Part shown: piece after piece, positions 38,693 through 50,881 of the stretch
Layout: each line of letters opens with the position of its first letter
Position numbering within the stretch: the stretch's first letter is position 1
Notes under the pieces: generated by a model
Told to the model about the DNA's origin: nothing
The model's database searches: none
The model's input: the letters and a program-made list of their open reading frames with translations, nothing else
From: Auanema rhodensis
Lineage: Eukaryota; Nematoda; Chromadorea; Rhabditida; Rhabditidae
Reading direction: 5' to 3'
DNA length: 64,000 bases
Assembly: GCA_964057225.1 (NCBI GenBank)
Contig: OZ059900.1
Span: 7,264,501-7,328,500, forward strand
Program-made: the position numbers and the translations under genes

Positions 38693-41138
38693 TTCATAAA
38701 ATTCGACTATTTTTACATATATATGTCAAATTTTAACCACTTTGGTCAAAAAGGACCGAAAATATCAAGAATTATTTGTTTTTTGGGGTTTGAAGGGCAT
38801 TTTGGCAAAATCAGTCAAACTTTTGATCTTAAGCATATTTTTTTCTTCTAAAACGACTAAATGTATGAAATACTGTCGAAGAATGTTCATATAGGTGTAT
38901 TTTGCACGAATATCAAAACTGATTGAAATATGGGCCTTTTTATGCTCAAAACGCCATATATTCAACGATTTTGGGTACAAAACATGTGAAAACTGTATGT
39001 TTTGATCAGACCCTTTGAGATATGGATTTAAAATTCAGGATTCATAAAATTCGACTATTTTTACATATATATGTCAAATTTTAACCACTTTGGTCAAAAA
39101 GGACCGAAAATATCAAGAATTATTTGTTTTTTGGGGTTTGAAGGGCATTTTGGCAAAATCAGTCAAACTTTTGATCTTAAGCATATTTTTTTCTTCTAAA
39201 ACGACTAAATGTATGAAATACTGTCATAGAATGTTCATATAGGTGTATTTTGCACGAATATCAAAACTGATTGAAATATGGGCCTTTTTATGCTCAAAAC
39301 GCCATATATTCAACGATTTTGGGTACAAAACATGTGAAAACTGTATGTTTTGATCAGACCCTTTGAGATATGGATTTGAAATTCAGGATTCATAAACTTC
39401 GACTATTTCTACATATATATGTCCAATTTTAACCACTTTGGTCAAAAAGGACCGAAAATATCGAGAATTATTGGTTTTTTGGGGTTTGAAGGGCATTTTG
39501 GCAAAATCAGTCAAACTTTTGATCTTAAGCATATTTTTTTCTTCTAAAACGACTAAATGTATGAAATACTGTCGAATAATGTTCATATAGGTGTATTTTG
39601 CACGAATATCAAAACTGATTGAAATATGGGCCTTTTTATGCTCAAAACGCCATATATTCAACGATTTTGGGTACAAAACATGTGAAAACTGTATGTTTTG
39701 ATCAGACCCTTTGAGATATGGATTTGAAATTCAGGATTCATAAACTTCGACTATTTCTACATATATATGTCCAATTTTAACCACTTTGGTCAAAAAGGAC
39801 CGAAAATATCGAGAATTATTGGTTTTTTGGGGTTTGAAGGGCATTTTGGCAAAATCAGTCAAACTTTTGATCTTAAGCATATTTTTTTCTTCTAAAACGA
39901 CTAAATGTATGAAATACTGTCGAATAATGTTCATATAGGTGTATTTTGCACGAATATCAAAACTGATTGAAATATGGGCCTTTTTATGCTCAAAACGCCA
40001 TATATTCAACGATTTTGGGTACAAAACATGTGAAAACTGTATGTTTTGATCAGACCCTTTGAGATATGGATTTAAAATTCAGGATTCATAAAATTCGACT
40101 ATTTTTACATATATATGTCAAATTTTAACCACTTTGGTCAAAAAGGACCGAAAATATCAAGAATTATTTGTTTTTTGGGGTTTGAAGGGCATTTTGGCAA
40201 AATCAGTCAAACTTTTGATCTTAAGCATATTTTTTTCTTCTAAAACGACTAAATGTATGAAATACTGTCGAAGAATGTTCATATAGGTGTATTTTGCACG
40301 AATATCAAAACTGATTGAAATATGGGCCTTTTTATGCTCAAAACGCCATATATTCAACGATTTTGGGTACAAAACATGTGAAAACTGTATGTTTTGATCA
40401 GACCCTTTGAGATATGGATTTAAAATTCAGGATTCATAAAATTCGACTATTTTTACATATATATGTCAAATTTTAACCACTTTGGTCAAAAAGGACCGAA
40501 AATATCAAGAATTATTTGTTTTTTGGGGTTTGAAGGGCATTTTGGCAAAATCAGTCAAACTTTTGATCTTAAGCATATTTTTTTCTTCTAAAACGACTAA
40601 ATGTATGAAATACTGTCATAGAATGTTCATATAGGTGTATTTTGCACGAATATCAAAACTGATTGAAATATGGGCCTTTTTATGCTCAAAACGCCATATA
40701 TTCAACGATTTTGGGTACAAAACATGTGAAAACTGTATGTTTTGATCAGACCCTTTGAGATATGGATTTGAAATTCAGGATTCATAAACTTCGACTATTT
40801 CTACATATATATGTCCAATTTTAACCACTTTGGTCAAAAAGGACCGAAAATATCGAGAATTATTGGTTTTTTGGGGTTTGAAGGGCATTTTGGCAAAATC
40901 AGTCAAACTTTTGATCTTAAGCATATTTTTTTCTTCTAAAACGACTAAATGTATGAAATACTGTCGAATAATGTTCATATAGGTGTATTTTGCACGAATA
41001 TCAAAACTGATTGAAATATGGGCCTTTTTATGCTCAAAACGCCATATATTCAACGATTTTGGGTACAAAACATGTGAAAACTGTATGTTTTGATCAGACC
41101 CTTTGAGATATGGATTTAAAATTCAGGATTCATAAAAT
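38355..41138. repeat. Four-unit (1,392 bp) tandem duplication of A- and C-type units
   Basis: Copies are 38355-39746 and 39747-41138. The order is C-type with gtcgaataatg, A-type with gtcgaag, A-type with cataga, C-type with gtcgaataatg. By eye I found no difference between the copies. All A-type units here share tgtcaaatt and attatttgtttt. U118 (41139) is a further A-type unit of this kind. The A-type unit with the gtcgaag tail (38703 and 40095) is a mosaic. Confidence 0.88.
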
Positions 41139-41834
41139 TCGACTATTTTTACATATATATGTCAAATTTTAACCACTTTGGTCAAAAAGGACCGAAAATA
41201 TCAAGAATTATTTGTTTTTTGGGGTTTGAAGGGCATTTTGGCAAAATCAGTCAAACTTTTGATCTTAAGCATATTTTTTTCTTCTAAAACGACTAAATGT
41301 ATGAAATACTGTCATAGAATGTTCATATAGGTGTATTTTGCACGAATATCAAAACTGATTGAAATATGGGCCTTTTTATGCTCAAAACGCCATATATTCA
41401 ACGATTTTGGGTACAAAACATGTGAAAACTGTATGTTTTGATCAGACCCTTTGAGATATGGATTTGAAATTCAGGATTCATAAACTTCGACTATTTCTAC
41501 ATATATATGTCCAATTTTAACCACTTTGGTCAAAAAGGACCGAAAATATCAAGAATTATTGGTTTTTTGGGGTTTGAAGGGCATTTTGGCAAAATCAGTC
41601 AAACTTTTGATCTTAAGCATATTTTTTTTTTCTAAAACGACTAAATGTATGAAATACTGTCAAAGAATGTTCATATAGGTGTATTTTGCACGAATATCAA
41701 AACTGATTGAAATATGAGCCTTTTTATGCTCAAAACGCCATATATTCAACGATTTTGGGTACGAAACATGTGAAAACTGTATGTTTTGATCAGACCCTTT
41801 GAGATATGGATTTGAAATTCAGGATTCATAAACT
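41139..41834. repeat. Units U118-U119 between two duplicated blocks
   Basis: U118 is an A-type unit of the attatttg kind. U119 (41487) is C-type with T10 and caaaga, a private atatgagcc near 41716, and the tacgaaac junction at 41761. In this junction it resembles U61 near 21.3 kb and the C-type units after 50 kb, not its neighbours. Confidence 0.85.
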
Positions 41835-43912
41835 TTGACTATTGTTACATATATATGTCCAATTTTAACCACTTTGGTCAAAAAGGACCGAAAATATCAA
41901 GAATTATTGGTTTTTTGGGGTTTGAAGGGCATTTTGGCTAAATCAGTCAAACTTTTGATCTTAAGCATATTTTTTTCTTCTAAAACGACTAAATGTATGA
42001 AATACTGTCATAGAATGTTCATATAGGTCTATTTTGCACGAATATCAAAACTGATTGAAATATGGGCCTTTTTATGTTCAAAACGCCATATATTCAACGA
42101 TTTTGGGTACAAAACATGTGAAAACTGTATGTTTTGATCAGACCCTTTGAGATATGGATTTGAAATTCAGGATTCATAAACTTTGACTATTTTTACATAT
42201 ATATGTCCAATTTTAACCACTTTGGTCAAAAAGGACCGAAAATATCAAGAATTATTGGTTTTTTGGGGATTGAAGGGCATTTTGGCAAAATCAGTCAAAC
42301 TTTTGATCTTAAGCATATTTTTTTCTTCTAAAACGACTAAATGTATGAAATACTGTCATAGAATGTTCATATAGGTGTATTTTGCACGAATATCAAAACT
42401 GATTGAAATATGGGCCTTTTTATGCTCAAAACGCCATATATTCAACGATTTTGGGTTCAAAACATGTGAAAACTGTATGTTTTGATCAGACCCTTTGAGA
42501 TATGGATTTGAAATTCAGGATTCATAAACTTTGACTATTTTTACATATATATGTTCAATTTTAACCACTTTGGTCAAAAAGGACCGAAAATATCAAGAAT
42601 TATTGGTTTTTTGGGGTTTGAAGGGCATTTTGGCTAAATCAGTCAAACTGTTGATCTTAAGCATATTTTTTTCTTCTAAAACGACTAAATGTATGAAATA
42701 CTGTCATAGAATGTTCATATAGGTGTATTTTGCACGAATATCAAAACTGATTGAAATATGGGCCTTTTTATGCTCAAAACGCCATATATTCAACGATTTT
42801 GGGTACAAAACATGTGAAAACTGTATGTTTTGATCAGACCCTTTGAGATATGGATTTGAAATTCAGGATTCATAAACTTCGACTATTTCTACATATATAT
42901 GTCCAATTTTAACCACTTTGGTCAAAAAGGACCGAAAATATCGAGAATTATTGGTTTTTTGGGGTTTGAAGGGCATTTTGGCAAAATCAGTCAAACTTTT
43001 GATCTTAAGCATATTTTTTTCTTCTAAAACGACTAAATGTATGAAATACTGTCGAAGAATGTTCATATAGGTGTATTTTGCACGAATATCAAAACTGATT
43101 GAAATATGGGCCTTTTTATGCTCAAAACGCCATATATTCAACGATTTTGGGTACAAAACATGTGAAAACTGTATGTTTTGATCAGACCCTTTGAGATATG
43201 GATTTAAAATTCAGGATTCATAAAATTCGACTATTTTTACATATATATGTCAAATTTTAACCACTTTGGTCAAAAAGGACCGAAAATATCAAGAATTATT
43301 TGTTTTTTGGGGTTTGAAGGGCATTTTGGCAAAATCAGTCAAACTTTTGATCTTAAGCATATTTTTTTCTTCTAAAACGACTAAATGTATGAAATACTGT
43401 CATAGAATGTTCATATAGGTGTATTTTGCACGAATATCAAAACTGATTGAAATATGGGCCTTTTTATGCTCAAAACGCCATATATTCAACGATTTTGGGT
43501 ACAAAACATGTGAAAACTGTATGTTTTGATCAGACCCTTTGAGATATGGATTTGAAATTCAGGATTCATAAACTTCGACTATTTCTACATATATATGTCC
43601 AATTTTAACCACTTTGGTCAAAAAGGACCGAAAATATCGAGAATTATTGGTTTTTTGGGGTTTGAAGGGCATTTTGGCAAAATCAGTCAAACTTTTGATC
43701 TTAAGCATATTTTTTTCTTCTAAAACGACTAAATGTATGAAATACTGTCGAATAATGTTCATATAGGTGTATTTTGCACGAATATCAAAACTGATTGAAA
43801 TATGGGCCTTTTTATGCTCAAAACGCCATATATTCAACGATTTTGGGTACAAAACATGTGAAAACTGTATGTTTTGATCAGACCCTTTGAGATATGGATT
43901 TAAAATTCAGGA
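41835..43912. repeat. Six-unit block, copy 2 of the 15-unit-offset duplication
   Basis: This is the partner of 36615-38692. The homology stops at gattcttaaa near 43915, where U126 also switches from tgtcaaatt to tgtccaatt. The first unit has the private attgttac near 41843 and keeps aggtct (42025-42030). Confidence 0.9.
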
Positions 43913-46900
43913 TTCTTAAAATTCGACTATTTTTACATATATATGTCCAATTTTAACCACTTTGGTCAAAAAGGACCGAAAATATCAAGAATTATTGGTT
44001 TTTTGGGGTTTGAAGGGCATTTTGGCAAAATCAGTCAAACTTTTGATCTTAAGCATATTTTTTTCTTCTAAAACGACTAAATGTATGAAATACTGTCATA
44101 GAATGTTCATATAGGTGTATTTTGCACGAATATCAAAACTGATTGAAATATGGGCCTTTTTATGCTCAAAACGCCATATATTCAACGATTTTGGGTACAA
44201 AACATGTGAAAACTGTATGTTTTGATCAGACCCTTTGAGATATGGATTTGAAATTCAGGATTCATAAACTTCGACTATTTCTACATATATATGTCCAATT
44301 TTAACCACTTTGGTCAAAAAGGACCGAAAATATCAAGAATTATTGGTTTTTTGGGGTTTGAAGGACATTTTGGCTAAATCAGTCAAACTTTTGATCTTAA
44401 GCATATTTTTTTCTTCTAAAACGACTAAATGTATGAAATACTGTCATAGAATGTTCATATAGGTGTATTTTGCACGAATATCGAAACTGATTGAAATATG
44501 GGCCTTTTTATGTTCAAAACGCCATATATTCAACGATTTTGGGTACAAAACATGTGAAAACTGTATGTTTTGATCAGACCCTTTGAGATATGGATTTGAA
44601 ATTCAGGATTCATAAACTTTGACTATTTTTACATATATATGTCCAATTTTAACCACTTTGGTCAAAAAGGACCGAAAATATCAAGAATTATTGGTTTTTT
44701 GGGGATTGAAGGGCATTTTGGCCAAATCAGTCAAACTTTTGATCTTAAGCATATTTTTTTCTTCTAAAACGACTAAATGTATGAAATACTGTCATAGAAT
44801 GTTCATATAGGTGTATTTTGCACGAATATCGAAACTGATTGAAATATGGGCCTTTTTATGTTCAAAACGCCATATATTCAACGATTTTGGGTACAAAACA
44901 TGTGAAAACTGTATGTTTTGATCAGACCCTTTGAGATATGGATTTGAAATTCAGGATTCATAAACTTTGACTATTTTTACATATATATGTCCAATTTTAA
45001 CCACTTTGGTCAAAAAGGACCGAAAATATCAAGAATTATTGGTTTTTTGGGGATTGAAGGGCATTTTGGCAAAATCAGTCAAACTTTTGATCTTAAGCAT
45101 ATTTTTTTCTTCTAAAACGACTAAATGTATGAAATACTGTCATAGAATGTTCATATAGGTGTATTTTGCACGAATATCAAAACTGATTGAAATATGGGCC
45201 TTTTTATGTTCAAAACGCCATATATTCAACGATTTTGGGTACAAAACATGTGAAAACTGTATGTTTTGATCAGACCCTTTGAGATATGGATTTGAAATTC
45301 AGGATTCATAAACTTTGACTATTTTTACATATATATGTTCAATTTTAACCACTTTGGTCAAAAAGGACCGAAAATATCAAGAATTATTGGTTTTTTGGGG
45401 TTTGAAGGGCATTTTGGCTAAATCAGTCAAACTTTTGATCTTAAGCATATTTTTTTCTTCTAAAACGACTAAATGTATGAAATACTGTCATAGAATGTTG
45501 ATATAGGTGTATTTTGCACGAATATCGAAACTGATTGAAATATGGGCCTTTTTATGTTCAAAACGCCATATATTCAACGATTTTGGGTACAAAACATGTG
45601 AAAACTGTATGTTTTGATCAGACCCTTTGAGATATGGATTTGAAATTCAGGATTCATAAACTTTGACTATTTTTACATATATATGTCCAATTTTAACCAC
45701 TTTGGTCAAAAAGGACCGAAAATATCAAGAATTATTGGTTTTTTGGGGATTGAAGGGCATTTTGGCCAAATCAGTCAAACTTTTGATCTTAAGCATATTT
45801 TTTTCTTCTAAAACGACTAAATGTATGAAATACTGTCATAGAATGTTCATATAGGTGTATTTTGCACGAATATCAAAACTGATTGAAATATGGGCCTTTT
45901 TATGTTCAAAACGCCATATATTCAACGATTTTGGGTACAAAACATGTGAAAACTGTATGTTTTGATCAGACCCTTTCAGATATGGATTTGGAATTCAGGA
46001 TTCATAAACTTTGACTATTTTTACATATATATGTTCAATTTTAACCACTTTGGTCAAAAAGGACCGAAAATATCAAGAATTATTGGTTTTTTGGGGTTTG
46101 AAGGGCATTTTGGCTAAATCAGTCAAACTTTTGATCTTAAGCATATTTTTTTCTTCTAAAACGACTAAATGTATGAAATACTGTCATAGAATGTTGATAT
46201 AGGTGTATTTTGCACGAATATCAAAACTGATTGAAATATGGGCCTTTTTATGTTCAAAACGCCATATATTCAACGATTTTGGGTACAAAACATGTGAAAA
46301 CTGTATGTTTTGATCAGACCCTTTGAGATATGGATTTGAAATTCAGGATTCATAAACTTTGACTATTTTTACATGTATATGTCCAATTTTAACCACTTTA
46401 GTCAAAAAGGACCGAAAATATCAAGAATTATTGGTTTTTTGGGGATTGAAGGGCATTTTGGCAAAATCAGTCAAACTTTTGATCTTAAGCATATTTTTTT
46501 CTTCTAAAACGACTAAATGTATGAAATACTGTCATAGAATGTTCATATAGGTGTATTTTGCACGAATATCAAAACTGATTGAAATATGGGCCTTTTTATG
46601 CTCAAAACGCCATATATTCAACGATTTTGGGTACAAAACATGTGAAAACTGTATGTTTTGATCAGACCCTTTGAGATATGGATTTGAAATTCAGGATTCA
46701 TAAACTTTGACTATTTTTACATATATATGTCCAATTTCAACCACTTTGGTCAAAAAGGACCGAAAATATCAAGAATTATTGGTTTTTTGGGGTTTGAAGG
46801 GCATTTTGGCTGAATCAGTCAAACTTTTGATCTTAAGCATATTTTTTTTTTCTAAAACGACTAAATGTATGAAATACTGTCATAGCATGTTCATATAGGT

Positions 46901-48445
46901 GTATTTTGCACGAATATCAAAACTGATTGAAATATGGGCCTTTTTATGTTCAAAACGCCATATATTCAACGATTTTGGGTACAAAACATGTGAAAACTGT
47001 ATGTTTTGATCAGACCCTTTGAGATATGGATTTGAAATTCAGGATTCATAAACTTTGACTATTTTTACATATATATGTTCAATTTTAACCACTTTGGTCA
47101 AAAAGGACCGAAAATATCAAGAATTATTGGTTTTTTGGGGTTTGAAGGGCATTTTGGCTAAATCAGTCAAACTTTTGATCTTAAGCATATTTTTTTCTTC
47201 TAAAACGACTAAATGTATGAAATACTGTCATAGAATGTTCATATAGGTGTATTTTGCACGAATATCAAAACTGATTGAAATATGGGCCTTTTTATGCTCA
47301 AAACGCCATATATTCAACGATTTTGGGTACAAAACATGTGAAAACTGTATGTTTTGATCAGACCCTTTGAGATATGGATTTAAAATTCAGGATTCATAAA
47401 ATTCGACTATTTTTACTTATATATGTCAAATTTTAACCACTTTGGTCAAAAAGGACCGAAAATATCAAGAATTATTGGTTTTTTGGGGTTTGAAGGGCAT
47501 TTTGGCTGAATCAGTCAAACTTTTGATCTTAAGCATATTTTTTTCTTCTAAAACGACTAAATGTATGAAATACTGTCGAAGAATGTTCATATAGGTGTAT
47601 TTTGCACGAATATCAAAACTGATTGAAATATGGGCCTTTTTATGCTCAAAACGCCATATATTCAACGATTTTGGGTACAAAACATGTGAAAACTGTATGT
47701 TTTGATCAGACCCTTTGAGATATGGATTTAAAATTCAGGATTCATAAAATTCGACTATTTTTACATATATATGTCCAATTTTAACCACTTTGGTCAAAAA
47801 GGACCGAAAATATCAAGAATTATTGGTTTTTTGGGGTTTGAAGGGCATTTTGGCAAAATCAGTCAAACTTTTGATCTTAAGCATATTTTTTTTTTCTAAA
47901 ACGACTAAATGTATGAAATACTGTCAAAGAATGTTCATATAGGTGTATTTTGCACGAATATCAAAACTGATTGAAATATGGGCCTCTTTATGCTCAAAAC
48001 GCCATATATTCAACGATTTTGGGTACGAAACATGTGAAAACTGTATGTTTTGATCAGACCCTTTGAGATATGGATTTGAAATTCAGGATTCATAAACTTT
48101 GACTATTTTTACATATATATGTCCAATTTTAACCACTTTGGTCAAAAAGGACCGAAAATATCAAGAATTATTGGTTTTTGGGGTTTGAAGGGCATTTTGG
48201 CAAAATCAGTCAAACTTTTGATCTTAAGCATATTTTTTTCTTCTAAAACGACTAAATGTATGAAATACTGTCATAGAATGTTCATATAGGTGTATTTTGC
48301 ACGAATATCAAAACTGATTGAAATATGGGCCTTTTTATGTTCAAAACGCCATATATTCAACGATTTTGGGTACAAAACATGTGAAAACTGTATGTTTTGA
48401 TCAGACCCTTTGAGATATGGATTTGGAATTCAGGATTCATAAACT
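43913..48445. repeat. Satellite units, local tatcgaaac/ggccaaat subfamily and mixed units
   Basis: U127 (44271) is a mosaic: C-type 5' end, gaaggac, cataga. Units at 44271, 44619 and 45315 carry tatcgaaac. Units at 44619 and 45663 carry ggccaaat, which I see nowhere else. U132 is EcoRI-type (45991) and follows a private ctttcaga. U133 has acatgtatatg and ctttagtc. U134 has tagcatg. U136 (47403) is A-type with acttatatat, ggctga and gtcgaag. U137 is A-type with T10 and tacgaaac. U138 carries the single-base deletion. No gene is seen. Confidence 0.87.
48175..48179. other. Single-base deletion: T6 run shortened to T5
   Basis: All other units read ttggTTTTTTgggg at this place; here it is ttggTTTTTgggg. 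This unit (48099-48445) is therefore 347 bp and every later landmark is shifted by one base. It is the only net length change I find in about 184 units. Confidence 0.93.
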
Positions 48446-49141
48446 TTGACTATTTTTACATATATATGTTCAATTTTAACCACTTTGGTCAAAAAGGACC
48501 GAAAATATCAAGAATTATTGGTTTTTTGGGGATTGAAGGGCATTTTGGCAAAATCAGTCAAACTTTTGATCTTAAGCATATTTTTTTCTTCTAAAACGAC
48601 TAAATGTATGAAATACTGTCATAGAATGTTTATATAAGTGTATTTTGCACGAATATCAAAACTGATTGAAATATGGGCCTTTTTATGCTCAAAACGCCAT
48701 ATATTCAACGATTTTGGGTACAAAACATGTGAAAACTGTATGTTTTGATCAGACCCTTTGAGATATGGATTTGAAATTCAGGATTCATAAACTTTGACTA
48801 TTTCTACATATATATGTCCAATTTTAACCACTTTGGTCAAAAAGGACCGAAAATATCAAGAATTATTGGTTTTTTGGGGTTTGAAGGGCATTTTGGCTAA
48901 ATCAGTCAAACTTTTGATCTTAAGCATATTTTTTTCTTCTAAAACGACTAAATGTATGAAATACTGTCATAGAATGTTCATATAGGTGTATTTTGTACGA
49001 ATATCAAAACTGATTGAAATATGGGCCTTTTTATGCTCAAAACGCCATATATTCAACGATTTTGGGTACAAAACATGTGAAAACTGTATGTTTTGATCAG
49101 ACCCTTTGAGATATGGATTTGAAATTCAGGATTCATAAACT
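48446..49141. repeat. Units U139-U140 at the start of the 3' domain
   Basis: U139 is EcoRI-type (site at 48426) and joins that 5' end to ggattg and ggcaaaat, with a private gtttatataag near 48630. U140 has tgactatttctac on a T-type start and tttgtacga (near 48996), the allele that usually precedes a gaaggac unit. Confidence 0.86.
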
Positions 49142-50881
49142 TTGACTATTTTTACATATATATGTCCAATTTTAACCACTTTGGTCAAAAAGGACCGAAA
49201 ATATCAAGAATTATTGGTTTTTTGGGGTTTGAAGGACATTTTGGCTAAATCAGTCAAACTTTTGATCTTAAGCATATTTTTTTCTTCTAAAACGACTAAA
49301 TGTATGAAATACTGTCAAAGAATGTTCATATAGGTGTATTTTGCACGAATATCAAAACTGATTGAAATATGGGCCTTTTTATGCTCAAAACGCCATATAT
49401 TCAACGATTTTGGGTACAAAACATGTGAAAACTGTATGTTTTGATCAGACCCTTTGAGATATGGATTTGAAATTCAGGATTCATAAACTTTGACTATTTT
49501 TACATATATATGTTCAATTGTAACCACTTTGGTCAAAAAGGACCGAAAATATCAAGAATTATTGGTTTTTTGGGGTTTGAAGGGCATTTTGGCTAAATCA
49601 GACAAACTTTTGATCTTAAGCATATTTTTTTCTTCTAAAACGACTAAATGTATGAAATACTGTCGAAGAATGTTCATATAGGTGTATTTTGCACGAATAT
49701 CAAAACTGATTGAAATATGGGCCTTTTTATGCTCAAAACGCCATATATTCAACGATTTTGGGTACAAAACATGTGAAAACTGTATGTTTTGATCAGACCC
49801 TTTGAGATATGGATTTGAAATTCAGGATTCATAAACTTTGACTATTTTTACATATATATGTCCAATTTTAACCACTATGGTCAAAAAGGACCGAAAATAT
49901 CAAGAATTATTGGTTTTTTGGGGTTTGAAGGGCATTTTGGCAAAATCAGTCAAACTTTTGATCTTAAGCATATTTTTTTCTTCTAAAACGACTAAATGTA
50001 TGAAATACTGTCATAGAATGTTCATATAGGTGTATTTTGCACGAATATCAAAACTGATTGAAATATGGGCCTTTTTATGCTCAAAACGCCATATATTCAA
50101 CGATTTTGGGTACAAAACATGTGAAAACTGTATGTTTTGATCAGACCCTTTGAGATATGGATTTGAAATTCAGGATTCATAAACTTCGACTATTTCTACA
50201 TATATATGTCCAATTTTAACCACTTTGGTCAAAAAGGACCGAAAATCTCAAGAATTATTGGTTTTTTGGGGTTTGAAGGGCATTTTGGCAAAATCAGTCA
50301 AACTTTTGATCTTAAGCATATTTTTTTTTTCTAAAACGACTAAATGTATGAAATACTGTCAAAGAATGTTCATATAGGTGTATTTTGCACGAATATCAAA
50401 ACTGATTGAAATATGGGCCTTTTTATGCTCAAAACGCCATATATTAAACGATTTTGGGTACGAAACATGTGAAAACTGTATGTTTTGATCAGACCCTTTG
50501 AGATATGGATTTGAAATTCAGGATTCATAAACTTTGACTATTTTTACATATATATGTCCAATTTTAACCACTTTGGTCAAAAAGGACCGAAAATATCAAG
50601 AATTATTGGTTTTTTGGGGTTTGAAGGGCATTTTGGCAAAATCAGTCAAACTTTTGATCTTAAGCATATTTTTTTCTTCTAAAACGACTAAATGTATGAA
50701 ATACTGTCATAGAATGTTCATATAGGTGTATTTTGCACGAATATCAAAACTGATTGAAATATGGGCCTTTTTATGTTCAAAACGCCATATATTCAACGAT
50801 TTTGGGTACAAAACATGTGAAAACTGTATGTTTTGATCAGACCCTTTGAGATATGGATTTGGAATTCAGGATTCATAAACT
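49142..50881. repeat. Five-unit block, copy 1 of a 14-unit-offset duplication (U141-U145)
   Basis: The order is gaaggac with caaaga; ttgtaacc with gacaaac and gtcgaag; tatggtc; C-type with T10 and a tacgaaac junction; T-type with ggcaaaat. The same order occurs at 54014-55753 (offset 4,872). The differences noticed are a private tctcaag near 50247, attaaacg near 50444, and ttcaaa versus ctcaaa in the last unit. Confidence 0.87.
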
